A DNA stretch of 7,031 nucleotides, from the NCBI GenBank assembly GCA_025360565.1, contig JANYBY010000388.1:1-7031 (forward strand), written 5' to 3'. The position numbers were made by a program, and so were the translations under genes. The notes below the pieces were generated by a model. The model did no database searches. It was not told the origin of the DNA and saw nothing but the letters and a program-made list of their open reading frames with translations. The DNA comes from Bacteroidota bacterium. GTDB lineage: Bacteria > Bacteroidota > Bacteroidia > B-17B0 > Aurantibacillaceae. Shown piece by piece: positions 1-5,774 of this stretch; the first letter of the stretch is position 1; every line of letters starts with the position of its first letter.

Positions 1-444
1 CTCGACGATAAAATGGGTGGCGCAGAATATTTTATCGCCAATGCCGGAATCGGCGGAACATTCGTGCTCAACAAAGACAATTGGTCAGAACTCAAAAAAG
101 TAATCGAGATCAATGTTCTGGGCGCGATGGCGGGACTCGATTTGATGAAAGAAAAAATGCGCGCCCGCGGCCATGGTGTTTTAGTAGGAGTGTCGAGCAT
201 CGCAGCGTCACGCGGACTTCCCTACTCGAGCGGATATTCAGCTAGCAAGGCAGCCCTTTCTACCTATTTAGAATCGTTGCGGGTGGAAGCGCGCGGCACG
301 GGAGTAGAAGTCCTCTGCATCGAGCCCGGATTTATTGCGACTCCGCTGACAAGCAAACATAAAGGAGCAATGCCTTTTCGAATTTCGTCTGATGTTGCCG
401 GAGAATACTTCGTCGCCCAAATGATCAAAAAACAAAAACATTGA
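1..444 (+). CDS. SDR-family NAD(P)-dependent oxidoreductase, 5' partial and probably C-terminally short
   Basis: This is the C-terminal 147 residues of a classical short-chain dehydrogenase/reductase, a cytosolic Rossmann-fold enzyme that oxidises or reduces a hydroxyl/carbonyl group with NAD(P)(H). The reading frame is open from base 1, so the true start and the GxxxGxG cofactor motif lie outside the window. Visible landmarks, numbered from the first codon, are the NAG motif (14-16), the active-site Asn in INVLG (38), the catalytic Ser of VSSIA (66) and the YSASK motif with Tyr79 and Lys83, followed by the PGFIATP loop (109-115). The substrate cannot be read from these motifs. The protein stops right after a KKQKH segment, where relatives usually continue about 25-35 residues (often a PW-containing stretch and a basic tail). 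The stop overlaps the next frame, so the natural C-terminus may have been lost. The GC content looks higher (30/60 and 35/60 in two 60-base lines I counted) than in much of the following DNA. Confidence 0.9.
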   Translation, partial: LDDKMGGAEYFIANAGIGGTFVLNKDNWSELKKVIEINVLGAMAGLDLMKEKMRARGHGVLVGVSSIAASRGLPYSSGYSASKAALSTYLESLRVEARGTGVEVLCIEPGFIATPLTSKHKGAMPFRISSDVAGEYFVAQMIKKQKH

Positions 445-692
445 TCTATCGTCCGTGTAAATTTAAAGAGTGGAAAGCTTCCATGTACCGCCATTATGTT
501 GATTTTAAAAAAGATGGTACCTGCACTTACTTACAGGCATCGCCAACCGATGCGCATTTTGAAGCGCCCGGTACCTGGACCTATACCAAAAAGGGAGGAG
601 ACATTACAGTTTTAAACGCCAAAAAGGAATTGGTATTTAAATTTAAACTGGAACATATTGAAAAGGATCAAATGAAAATTGTTTCGGAGTAA
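441..692 (+). CDS. small lipocalin-like/beta-rich hypothetical protein, probably 5'-truncated remnant
   Basis: This 83-codon frame can only begin at a TTG overlapping the SDR stop by four bases, or at an internal ATG at 483. The translation alternates short beta-strand-like segments and turns: FKKDGTCTYL (22-31), SPTDAHF (34-40), GTWTY (44-48), ITVLN (55-59) and FKFKLEHI (66-73). The DGTCTYL...GTWTY...DITV...DQMKI layout resembles small lipocalin-like proteins of Bacteroidota, which are usually exported and have a signal peptide plus an N-terminal strand region before this part. Neither is present here, and upstream sequence switches directly to SDR coding. I infer that it is the 3' remnant of a longer gene fused to the SDR by a deletion. 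Alternatively it could be a genuinely short cytosolic protein. The stop lies one base before the next gene, so transcription may be shared. Family assignment is from memory of pattern only; function unknown. Confidence 0.55.
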   Translation: MIYRPCKFKEWKASMYRHYVDFKKDGTCTYLQASPTDAHFEAPGTWTYTKKGGDITVLNAKKELVFKFKLEHIEKDQMKIVSE

Positions 693-693
693 A

Positions 694-1065
694 ATGAATT
701 ATAAAAAAAATATTTATAGTTTAATTTTGATCATTGCCATCAGTTGCGGTTTAAGGGCGCAAACGAGCCAATATAAATTGTATGAAACCACAGCGGAACT
801 TACAAAAATTTCTCCGGACACTTGCATCCTTAAATGTGTGGTTTTAGATGAGCATTCTTGTGTGGCCGGAGCGCAATGCAAACCATGTATTGGAGACCAT
901 TTAAAGGTAACCGACGCACTTAATAAATCGAAGATAATGGTAAAATTAGTGGTTACCAATCCCGGACAATATGTGAGGGGAGAAGTGTACAGCTTTTTAA
1001 TTAAACTGAATAAAACAGATCACAAACATGTTAAAGATGCTGTTGTGATAAAGGAAATCAGATAA
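694..1065 (+). CDS. exported Cys-rich small protein of unknown function
   Basis: I do not recognise a named family. The 123-residue product begins with a clear signal peptide: a basic MNYKK start, a hydrophobic stretch at about 8-20 and a likely cleavage after RAQ (21-23), so it should act in the periplasm or at the cell surface. The mature part carries five cysteines (44, 48, 56, 62, 65) arranged as CxxxC, a single Cys, then CKPC followed by IGDH (66-69). This could support a disulfide network or metal binding. The C-terminal half (80-123) is beta-rich and ends in a basic tail. ATG at 694 was chosen over the in-frame TTG at 679 because it places the signal peptide correctly and aligns with the downstream paralogue. 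GGAG at 686-689 sits four bases upstream but lies inside the previous frame's end and may be chance. A broken tandem copy follows 21 bases later. Confidence 0.8.
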   Translation: MNYKKNIYSLILIIAISCGLRAQTSQYKLYETTAELTKISPDTCILKCVVLDEHSCVAGAQCKPCIGDHLKVTDALNKSKIMVKLVVTNPGQYVRGEVYSFLIKLNKTDHKHVKDAVVIKEIR

Positions 1066-1086
1066 ATTAAAAAGGGGATGTGCCTG

Positions 1087-1466
1087 ATGAAAATAAAAAA
1101 ACGTATTGCATTAATAATATAGGTTTTTATTTCGGTAAGCCAACTCAGGGCGCAAAAATCTGCTTACAGATCTTTTAAGTCAATTTCTCTCCTTAATGAA
1201 ACGTCTCCCGATACCTGTTTTTTAATCTGTTTTGTAGTGGATACTTATATTTGTCCGCCTTGTCCGCCGGGCATGCACTGTAAGCCCTGCATGGGTGATC
1301 ATGTCCGGGTTTCGGATGCGGTAAGCGATAAAAAAAGTCACTAACGATACTCACAAAAGGCCCCGAACAATTTACCAAAGAAAAAAAATATACTTTTTTA
1401 ATTAAACTTCACAAAGACCGAAAAAAGCAAGTTTATGAAGCCGTTTTGATCCGGGAGAAAAAGTAA
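1087..1466 (+). pseudogene. degraded tandem paralogue of the upstream Cys-rich exported protein
   Basis: Conceptual translation aligns with the preceding gene over its whole length: MKIKK start, LRAQ signal end, SPDTC, HCKPCMGDH (intact gene: QCKPCIGDH), then KKYTFLIKLHK (intact gene: EVYSFLIKLNK) and a closing EAVLIREKK. Two lesions break it. A TAG at 1120-1122 interrupts the hydrophobic core of the signal peptide. A one-base frameshift lies in the seven-A run at 1330-1336: the first frame reaches TAA at 1341-1343, while the homologous C-terminal part continues from about 1338 in another frame to the TAA at 1464-1466. An eighth A would restore the frame. The middle has extra cysteines (CPPCPPG) compared with the intact copy. 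ATG at 1078 is an alternative in-frame start preceded by AGGGG. A read or assembly error at the A-run could explain the frameshift but not the TAG, so I favour a real pseudogene. Confidence 0.82.
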
Positions 1467-1485
1467 AACCTGATGATAATTGTTC

Positions 1486-1510
1486 ATTCTTAATTTTCAA
1501 TTCTTAATTT
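1486..1510. repeat. short AT-rich direct repeat between convergent genes
   Basis: ATTCTTAATTT occurs at 1486-1496 and again at 1500-1510, separated by three bases. It fills the 45-base space between the convergent pseudogene and the minus-strand exported-protein gene. There is no GC-rich hairpin, so it is not a classical terminator. Its role is unknown. Confidence 0.5.
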
Positions 1511-1511
1511 A

Positions 1512-2063
1512 CTAAGGAGGCATAGGCCCAACGTATTGCAAACAGGGAATATCGTATGAATTAAAACACGGATGATGAAAGGAGAATTGCAGGTCAACGG
1601 ATTTGTCTTTTATTTCTAAAATGTGATAAGGTTTTTTCCACCAGTTTTTTAAACAAGCGGTATCAGCCTGAATGTATTGTTGTTTTTGATAACGTGTTAC
1701 CGCCATTTTTTCTAACTGCGCATCCTGAATAATGGAATAAATACCCGGCTCCAATTCAAATGAAAATTTTCCGGCGGTGTCTGTTTTAAAACTTAAAACA
1801 ACTTTTTGTTTTATCGTATTTATTTTTCCGCCACGTATATAAAATACTTTGTTGGGATAAGCTTGTGGTTTTTCAAACGCGGCAATTGCTTCCGGGCCCG
1901 GATTAGCGCCCCCGCAATACGAAGGCACTTGCAGCACTTTACCGCTAACAGTAAATTTTTTTATGGCTTGTTTTGTTTGTGAATAACCAAACATACTGGT
2001 CAAAAAAAGCACAGCCGTATTAAATTTCAAGATCCGTCGCAAGAGTTCGCGGTTAAAAATCAT
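1512..2063 (-). CDS. exported protein with carboxypeptidase-regulatory-like beta-sandwich core
   Basis: The 183-residue product has a signal peptide: basic residues at 5-13, a hydrophobic core at about 14-25 and probable cleavage after GYSQ (26-29). The mature protein opens with a VSGKV strand (39-43), a YCGGANPGPE segment (49-58), VFYIRGGKIN (73-82) and SFKTDTAGKFSFELEPGIYS (91-110). The TDTAGKFSF...PGIYS pattern is typical of carboxypeptidase-regulatory-like/SdrD-B-like domains, which often serve as structural or binding modules in secreted Bacteroidota proteins. The C-terminal third has a Trp pair (141-142) and HHPCF...DIPCLQYVGPMPP, with cysteines at 50, 137, 166 and 174 that could form two disulfides. 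No lipobox or type IX sorting domain is visible. The ATG lies in the last codons of the arginase gene (11-base overlap), so translation is probably coupled, though nothing in the sequence links the functions. Specific role unknown. Confidence 0.82.
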   Translation of the reverse strand: MIFNRELLRRILKFNTAVLFLTSMFGYSQTKQAIKKFTVSGKVLQVPSYCGGANPGPEAIAAFEKPQAYPNKVFYIRGGKINTIKQKVVLSFKTDTAGKFSFELEPGIYSIIQDAQLEKMAVTRYQKQQYIQADTACLKNWWKKPYHILEIKDKSVDLQFSFHHPCFNSYDIPCLQYVGPMPP

Positions 2064-3006
2064 TGCTTAACTGATTGGTTGTTTTTTGTAAGATCTCAAA
2101 CGCGTTCTCAGCCATTAAGTTTTCTCTATCAAGTGTGGGATTGATCTCAACCATTTCAAAACAAACAATTTTTTTGCTGCGCATTAAATAGTAGATCAAA
2201 TTTCCCGCTTCCTTTTCCGAGATTCCGTTTGGCACAGGCGTTCCGGTTCCGCTCGAAATTCTTGAATCCATGCTGTCCACATCAAAACTTACATATATAA
2301 GGTCGCAATGATCCAAATAATTGAGCGAATCAATTGCAATACGTTCAACCGCTTTTTTTCTAATTTCCTGAAGAGAAAAAATGCGCACCTTATTCTTCTT
2401 AATTAAATAATCTTCTTGCGGTTCAAAATCTCTTAATGCAATAAAAACAAGGTCGTCGTAATTGATCTTTGGCGAGTTGCCACCCAAATTTTTCAATTTT
2501 TCCCAATACTCTATGGTCTCGTCATCGGGTTTATTTTGTTGCCTATCCCGGTTATCTTCACCCAAAACTGCTGCCAATGGCATGCCGTGCATGTTACCAC
2601 TGGGGGTTGTGTAGGGTGTATGAAGATCAGCGTGCGCATCGATCCATATCACCCCGAGCTTCTTGTCAGGGTAAGCCATTCTTATCCCGCTTATAGTACC
2701 GAGGGCCGAACTATGATCACCGGCCAATACTATTGGCACCTCGCCTGCCTTTAAAGTTTTTTGAATTTCCTTAGCAATTCGCTCGTTTAGATTAAAAATA
2801 CCTTTGATTCTTTTGGCATAATCATGCACCACAGGTTCCAATAAAAGGCCGTTTTCATTAGGAATTTCAACAGATTTATAGCGTTTAAAGAAGGGACTTC
2901 CAAAATCCAGGGCTGCAATTTTAATAGCATCAACCCCCATGCTTGAACCCCGAGTACCGGCTCCAAGCTCACTCTTGACTTCAATTATTTTAATGGGTTT
3001 TATCAT
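2053..3006 (-). CDS. rocF: arginase (Mn-dependent ureohydrolase)
   Basis: Arginase hydrolyses L-arginine to L-ornithine and urea in the cytosol using a binuclear manganese centre. The 317-residue product has the family's usual length and all metal ligands in order: His98 (AGDHS, normally GGDHS), Asp123, His125 and Asp127 (DAHAD), and Asp242 and Asp244 (FDVD). Assignment to arginase rather than agmatinase rests on the TPxTTxSGNxHGxP loop (130-143). In known arginases this loop carries the Thr, Ser and Asn that hold the substrate alpha-amino and carboxylate groups, plus the general-base His, here His140. RDFEPQE (192-198) matches the RDVDPGE segment with Asp replaced by Glu195, and EINP (287-290) carries the conserved Glu. 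One difference is His129, where human arginase I has Asn130. The ATG at 3006 gives a start MIKPIKIIEV that fits the first beta strand. It is divergent from arginine decarboxylase, which competes for the same substrate. Confidence 0.93.
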   Translation of the reverse strand: MIKPIKIIEVKSELGAGTRGSSMGVDAIKIAALDFGSPFFKRYKSVEIPNENGLLLEPVVHDYAKRIKGIFNLNERIAKEIQKTLKAGEVPIVLAGDHSSALGTISGIRMAYPDKKLGVIWIDAHADLHTPYTTPSGNMHGMPLAAVLGEDNRDRQQNKPDDETIEYWEKLKNLGGNSPKINYDDLVFIALRDFEPQEDYLIKKNKVRIFSLQEIRKKAVERIAIDSLNYLDHCDLIYVSFDVDSMDSRISSGTGTPVPNGISEKEAGNLIYYLMRSKKIVCFEMVEINPTLDRENLMAENAFEILQKTTNQLSNDF

Positions 3007-3036
3007 AAAATGTAGTAATTTATTAATTTTTAGGCT

Positions 3037-3044
3037 TATTTTTG
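3037..3044 (+). promoter_or_regulatory. candidate Bacteroidota -7 promoter element for arginine decarboxylase
   Basis: TATTTTTG matches the Bacteroidota -7 consensus TAnnTTTG exactly and lies 61 bases before the decarboxylase ATG, in the divergent intergenic region. No convincing -33 TTG was found at the expected distance, so the call rests on one element. No equivalent was seen on the other strand for arginase. Confidence 0.45.
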
Positions 3045-3054
3045 TACTAATCGG

Positions 3055-3088
3055 GTTACTTACTTCAGTATTTTTTGAACCAAGTAAC
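3055..3088 (+). promoter_or_regulatory. inverted repeat in the decarboxylase leader
   Basis: GTTACTT at 3055-3061 is complementary to AAGTAAC at 3082-3088, with a 20-base loop. If transcription starts just after the candidate -7 element, this hairpin would sit in the 5' leader and end 17 bases before the start codon. It could be an operator or an RNA structure affecting translation. A seven-pair stem with a long loop can also occur by chance. Confidence 0.3.
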
Positions 3089-3105
3089 TCACTTAGATCA
3101 GAAAT

Positions 3106-4503
3106 ATGGATAATTTGTATTCAAACTTGATTCATCAAACTTTTAATTTCCCGCAGGAGGGTTTTGATGTAAATGATAATGAGCTGTACTTCAATGATAT
3201 AGCTTTAATGGACATTATCAAACAATATGGCACACCACTAAGGATCAGTTACTTGCCTAAAATTAGTTCTCAAATTCAAAAAGCTAAACGTTTGTTTAAC
3301 GTGGCCATGGCAAAGGTAGATTACAAGGGAAAATACGTGTATTGCTACTGCACCAAGAGCTCGCACTTTAGTTTTGTACTTGATGAAGTGCTAAAAAACG
3401 ATGTACATATCGAGACTTCTTCAGCATTTGACCTACAAATTATCAAAGAACAATTTCAAAAAAAAGCGCTTAACAAAGATACATATATTATTTGTAACGG
3501 GTATAAACGCACTAACTACAAGCAATACATATCCGAAATGGCAAATGATGGGTTTAATATAATACCTGTTTTGGATCATTTGGAAGAAATTGATTATTAT
3601 AAAAAACATGTAAAGGCCGAAAAATTAAATATCGGAATAAGGATCAGTACAGAAGAGGAGCCTTCGTTTACATTTTATACTTCGCGTTTGGGTATTCGTA
3701 ACAGCGAAATAATGAATTTGTATAACGAAAAAATAAAAACCAATCCTAAGTTCGATCTAAAACTGCTGCACTTTTTTATCAATACAGGTATAAAAGACAC
3801 TATTTATTATTGGACAGAATTAAACAAGTGCCTTAATATTTATAAGGAATTAAAGGCGGTTTGTCCAACCTTAAATTCGTTGAACATAGGCGGCGGCATG
3901 CCTATTCGCACCTCGCTTGGTTTTGAGTACGATTACGAATACATGATCGAAGAGATCGTGGAACAGGTAAAAGTATTTTGTGTGCAGCACGATCTGGAAG
4001 AGCCGGATATTTTTACTGAGTTTGGGTCGTTTACCGTTGGCGAAAGCGGCGCAACTCTGTATTCGGTAATTGACCAAAAGCAGCAAAACGATAGAGAAAC
4101 CTGGTATATGATAGACAGTTCTTTTATTACCACTTTGCCCGATACATGGGGAATAAATCAGCGTTTTATTTTGCTTGCAATTAATAATTGGGAAAGACCA
4201 TGCATACAGGTAAACCTTGGCGGATTAACCTGCGACAGTATGGATTATTACAATACCGAAGCGCACACTAATCAGGTATTTTTACCGAAGATAGAAAAGA
4301 GCGATAAAAAACCGTTGTACGTTGGTTTCTTTCATACAGGCGCTTATCAGGAAGCGTTGAGCGGGTACGGCGGCACACAACATTGTTTAATTCCCGCGCC
4401 AAAACATGTATTAATTGATAAGGATGAGGATGGAAAAATTGTAACGTGGCTTTTTGCCAAAGAACAAAGTTACAAGAGTATGCTTAAAATTCTGGGTTAC
4501 TAG
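3106..4503 (+). CDS. speA: arginine decarboxylase, PLP-dependent, short Bacteroidota type
   Basis: This enzyme removes CO2 from L-arginine to make agmatine, the entry to putrescine and other polyamines, in the cytosol. The 465-residue product has the fold-III (alanine-racemase-like) layout: an N-terminal barrel with the PLP lysine K84 in YCTKSSH, His222 in LLHFF, the phosphate-binding GGG (262-264), then a beta domain with CDS (376-378, the cross-subunit active-site Cys) and GAYQ (412-415). The motif equivalent to EPGR reads EFGS (305-308), followed by FTVGESGA. This variant and the overall length match what I recall of Flavobacteriia arginine decarboxylases, which are much shorter than the roughly 630-660-residue E. 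coli SpeA. The C-terminus MLKILGY also fits that group. Diaminopimelate or another basic amino-acid decarboxylase is the main alternative. ATG at 3106 gives the expected N-terminus. The gene is divergent from arginase, marking a branch point for arginine use. Confidence 0.88.
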   Translation: MDNLYSNLIHQTFNFPQEGFDVNDNELYFNDIALMDIIKQYGTPLRISYLPKISSQIQKAKRLFNVAMAKVDYKGKYVYCYCTKSSHFSFVLDEVLKNDVHIETSSAFDLQIIKEQFQKKALNKDTYIICNGYKRTNYKQYISEMANDGFNIIPVLDHLEEIDYYKKHVKAEKLNIGIRISTEEEPSFTFYTSRLGIRNSEIMNLYNEKIKTNPKFDLKLLHFFINTGIKDTIYYWTELNKCLNIYKELKAVCPTLNSLNIGGGMPIRTSLGFEYDYEYMIEEIVEQVKVFCVQHDLEEPDIFTEFGSFTVGESGATLYSVIDQKQQNDRETWYMIDSSFITTLPDTWGINQRFILLAINNWERPCIQVNLGGLTCDSMDYYNTEAHTNQVFLPKIEKSDKKPLYVGFFHTGAYQEALSGYGGTQHCLIPAPKHVLIDKDEDGKIVTWLFAKEQSYKSMLKILGY

Positions 4504-4510
4504 TTTCACA

Positions 4511-4579
4511 TTCCTTGTTCCATGTTTCAGGTTCCGTTTTTCGGGTTGCAACAAGAAACATGGAACATCAAACAAGGAA
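4511..4579. repeat. heptad-built imperfect palindrome downstream of arginine decarboxylase
   Basis: A perfect 12-base stem pairs 4517-4528 (GTTCCATGTTTC) with 4555-4566 across a 26-base loop. An outer stem pairs TTCCTTG at 4511-4517 with CAAGGAA at 4573-4579. The right arm has about one extra seven-base unit, and both arms are made of variants of a seven-base unit (TGTTCCA, TGTTTCA, GGTTCCG; on the other side GAAACAT, GGAACAT, CAAACAA, GGAACGT). It sits between a stop codon and the mreB leader, so it could end the decarboxylase transcript, but the nearest long T-run (nine T at 4609-4617) is about 30 bases away. It is probably an intergenic repeat element. Confidence 0.75.
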
Positions 4580-4656
4580 CGTTATGTGTTAACATCTTTT
4601 TTGAAATCTTTTTTTTTGACCCTCTTCAAACCATAGTAATAACAAGGCTTTCTTAG

Positions 4657-4664
4657 TATCTTTA
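4657..4664 (+). promoter_or_regulatory. possible -7 element for mreB
   Basis: TATCTTTA differs from TAnnTTTG only at the last base and lies 25 bases before the mreB ATG. No -33 TTG at suitable spacing was seen. It fits the expectation that mreB has its own promoter after the palindrome, but the evidence is weak. Confidence 0.3.
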
Positions 4665-4688
4665 CAATTATTACCTCTGTAAAACTTT

Positions 4689-5711
4689 ATGGGATTATTC
4701 GATTTTTTAACACAAGATATTGCGATTGACTTAGGTACCGCAAACACTATTATTATTAGCAATGATAAAGTGGTTGTGGATGAGCCGAGCATTGTTGCGG
4801 TTGACAGAACTAACGGTCGGGTGATTGCCGTCGGAAGATACGCGCAGATGATGCACGGAAAAACACATGAGAATATTAAAACAATTCGTCCGCTAAAAGA
4901 CGGAGTGATCGCGGATTTTCAAGCAGCAGAAGAAATGATAAAGGGAATGATCAAGATGATCAATCCTGGAAATCGTTTTTTTAAACCTTCGTTACGAATG
5001 GTAATTTGTATTCCCAGCGGTATCACTGAGGTGGAAAAACGCGCGGTGCGCGATAGTGCCGAACACGCGGGCGCAAAAGAAGTTTATATGATACACGAAC
5101 CAATGGCGGCGGCGTTAGGTATGGGCATTGATGTGGAAGAGCCAATGGGGAATATGATCATTGATATTGGAGGTGGTACTTCCGAGATTGCCGTTATTGC
5201 TTTGGGCGGAATTGTGTGCGATAAATCAACACGTATTGCCGGAGATGACTTTAACGCGAACATTGAAGAGTATATGCGCCGTCAACATAATATTTTAATT
5301 GGTGAACGTAGCGCTGAGCGCGTAAAAATTGAAGTGGGCGCGGCAATGACCGAGATCGAAAATCCTCCGCCGGATTATGCAGTTCAAGGACGCGATCTAA
5401 TGAGCGGAATTCCAAAAGAAGTGTATATCAGTTACGTTGAAATTGCACATTGTTTAGATAAGTCAATTTCAAAAATTGAAGAAGCTATTTTGAACGCGCT
5501 TGAAATGACGCCTCCCGAATTGGCTGCCGATATTTATCGCAAAGGTATTTTTATGGCAGGCGGCGGTTCGTTGTTAAGAGGATTGGATAAACGCATTTCG
5601 CTTAAAACCAAATTGCCGGTGCATGTGTGCGAAGACCCTTTGCGCGCGGTAGCAAGAGGTACAGGCATTGCGCTAAAAAATGTACACAAGTTTCCGTTCC
5701 TGATAAAATAA
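4689..5711 (+). CDS. mreB: rod shape-determining protein MreB, actin homologue
   Basis: MreB is a bacterial actin that polymerises into membrane-bound antiparallel filaments and directs the elongation machinery (MreC, MreD, RodA, PBP2) to insert peptidoglycan along the cell side wall. The 340-residue length is normal. The actin-fold ATPase motifs appear in order: phosphate-1 DLGTANT (14-20), connect-1 IHEPMAAALG (135-144), phosphate-2 DIGGGTSEIAV (159-169) and the adenosine motif MAGGGSLLRGLD (289-300). The N-terminus MGLFDFL is short, hydrophobic and partly amphipathic, consistent with membrane contact. The ATG at 4689 matches the usual start a few residues before the first beta strand; no Shine-Dalgarno is visible, as is common in this phylum. 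It is the first gene of a + strand cluster, with 63 bases before mreC. No key residue appears missing. Confidence 0.98.
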   Translation: MGLFDFLTQDIAIDLGTANTIIISNDKVVVDEPSIVAVDRTNGRVIAVGRYAQMMHGKTHENIKTIRPLKDGVIADFQAAEEMIKGMIKMINPGNRFFKPSLRMVICIPSGITEVEKRAVRDSAEHAGAKEVYMIHEPMAAALGMGIDVEEPMGNMIIDIGGGTSEIAVIALGGIVCDKSTRIAGDDFNANIEEYMRRQHNILIGERSAERVKIEVGAAMTEIENPPPDYAVQGRDLMSGIPKEVYISYVEIAHCLDKSISKIEEAILNALEMTPPELAADIYRKGIFMAGGGSLLRGLDKRISLKTKLPVHVCEDPLRAVARGTGIALKNVHKFPFLIK

Positions 5712-5774
5712 TAGCGGTGAATTTAGTTAGCGTTGATGAACTGTTTTCATTAATAATTTTCATTAAACAATAAA

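Noticed and set aside
264..494. Minus-strand open frame across the SDR end
   Set aside because: It shadows the SDR catalytic-domain coding frame and has no recognisable domain.
1330..1343. Seven-A run as a programmed frameshift or phase-variable switch in the second Cys-rich copy
   Set aside because: The same gene also has a TAG in its signal peptide, so slippage alone would not yield a full exported protein; decay is simpler.
2469..2754. Plus-strand open frames inside the arginase gene
   Set aside because: They are antisense to a well-supported enzyme with all metal motifs, and their translations show no recognisable features.
3871..4133. Minus-strand open frames inside the decarboxylase gene
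   Set aside because: Antisense to conserved motifs (GGG, EFGS) of a clear gene, with no protein-like pattern of their own.
4511..4617. Classical Rho-independent terminator for arginine decarboxylase
   Set aside because: The stem is AT-rich with a 26-base loop and the T-run is about 30 bases beyond the stem rather than next to it.
4504..4688. Small gene or structured RNA between the decarboxylase and mreB
   Set aside because: Short plus-strand frame there is an out-of-frame extension from the decarboxylase end over the palindrome; no RNA family signature was recognised.
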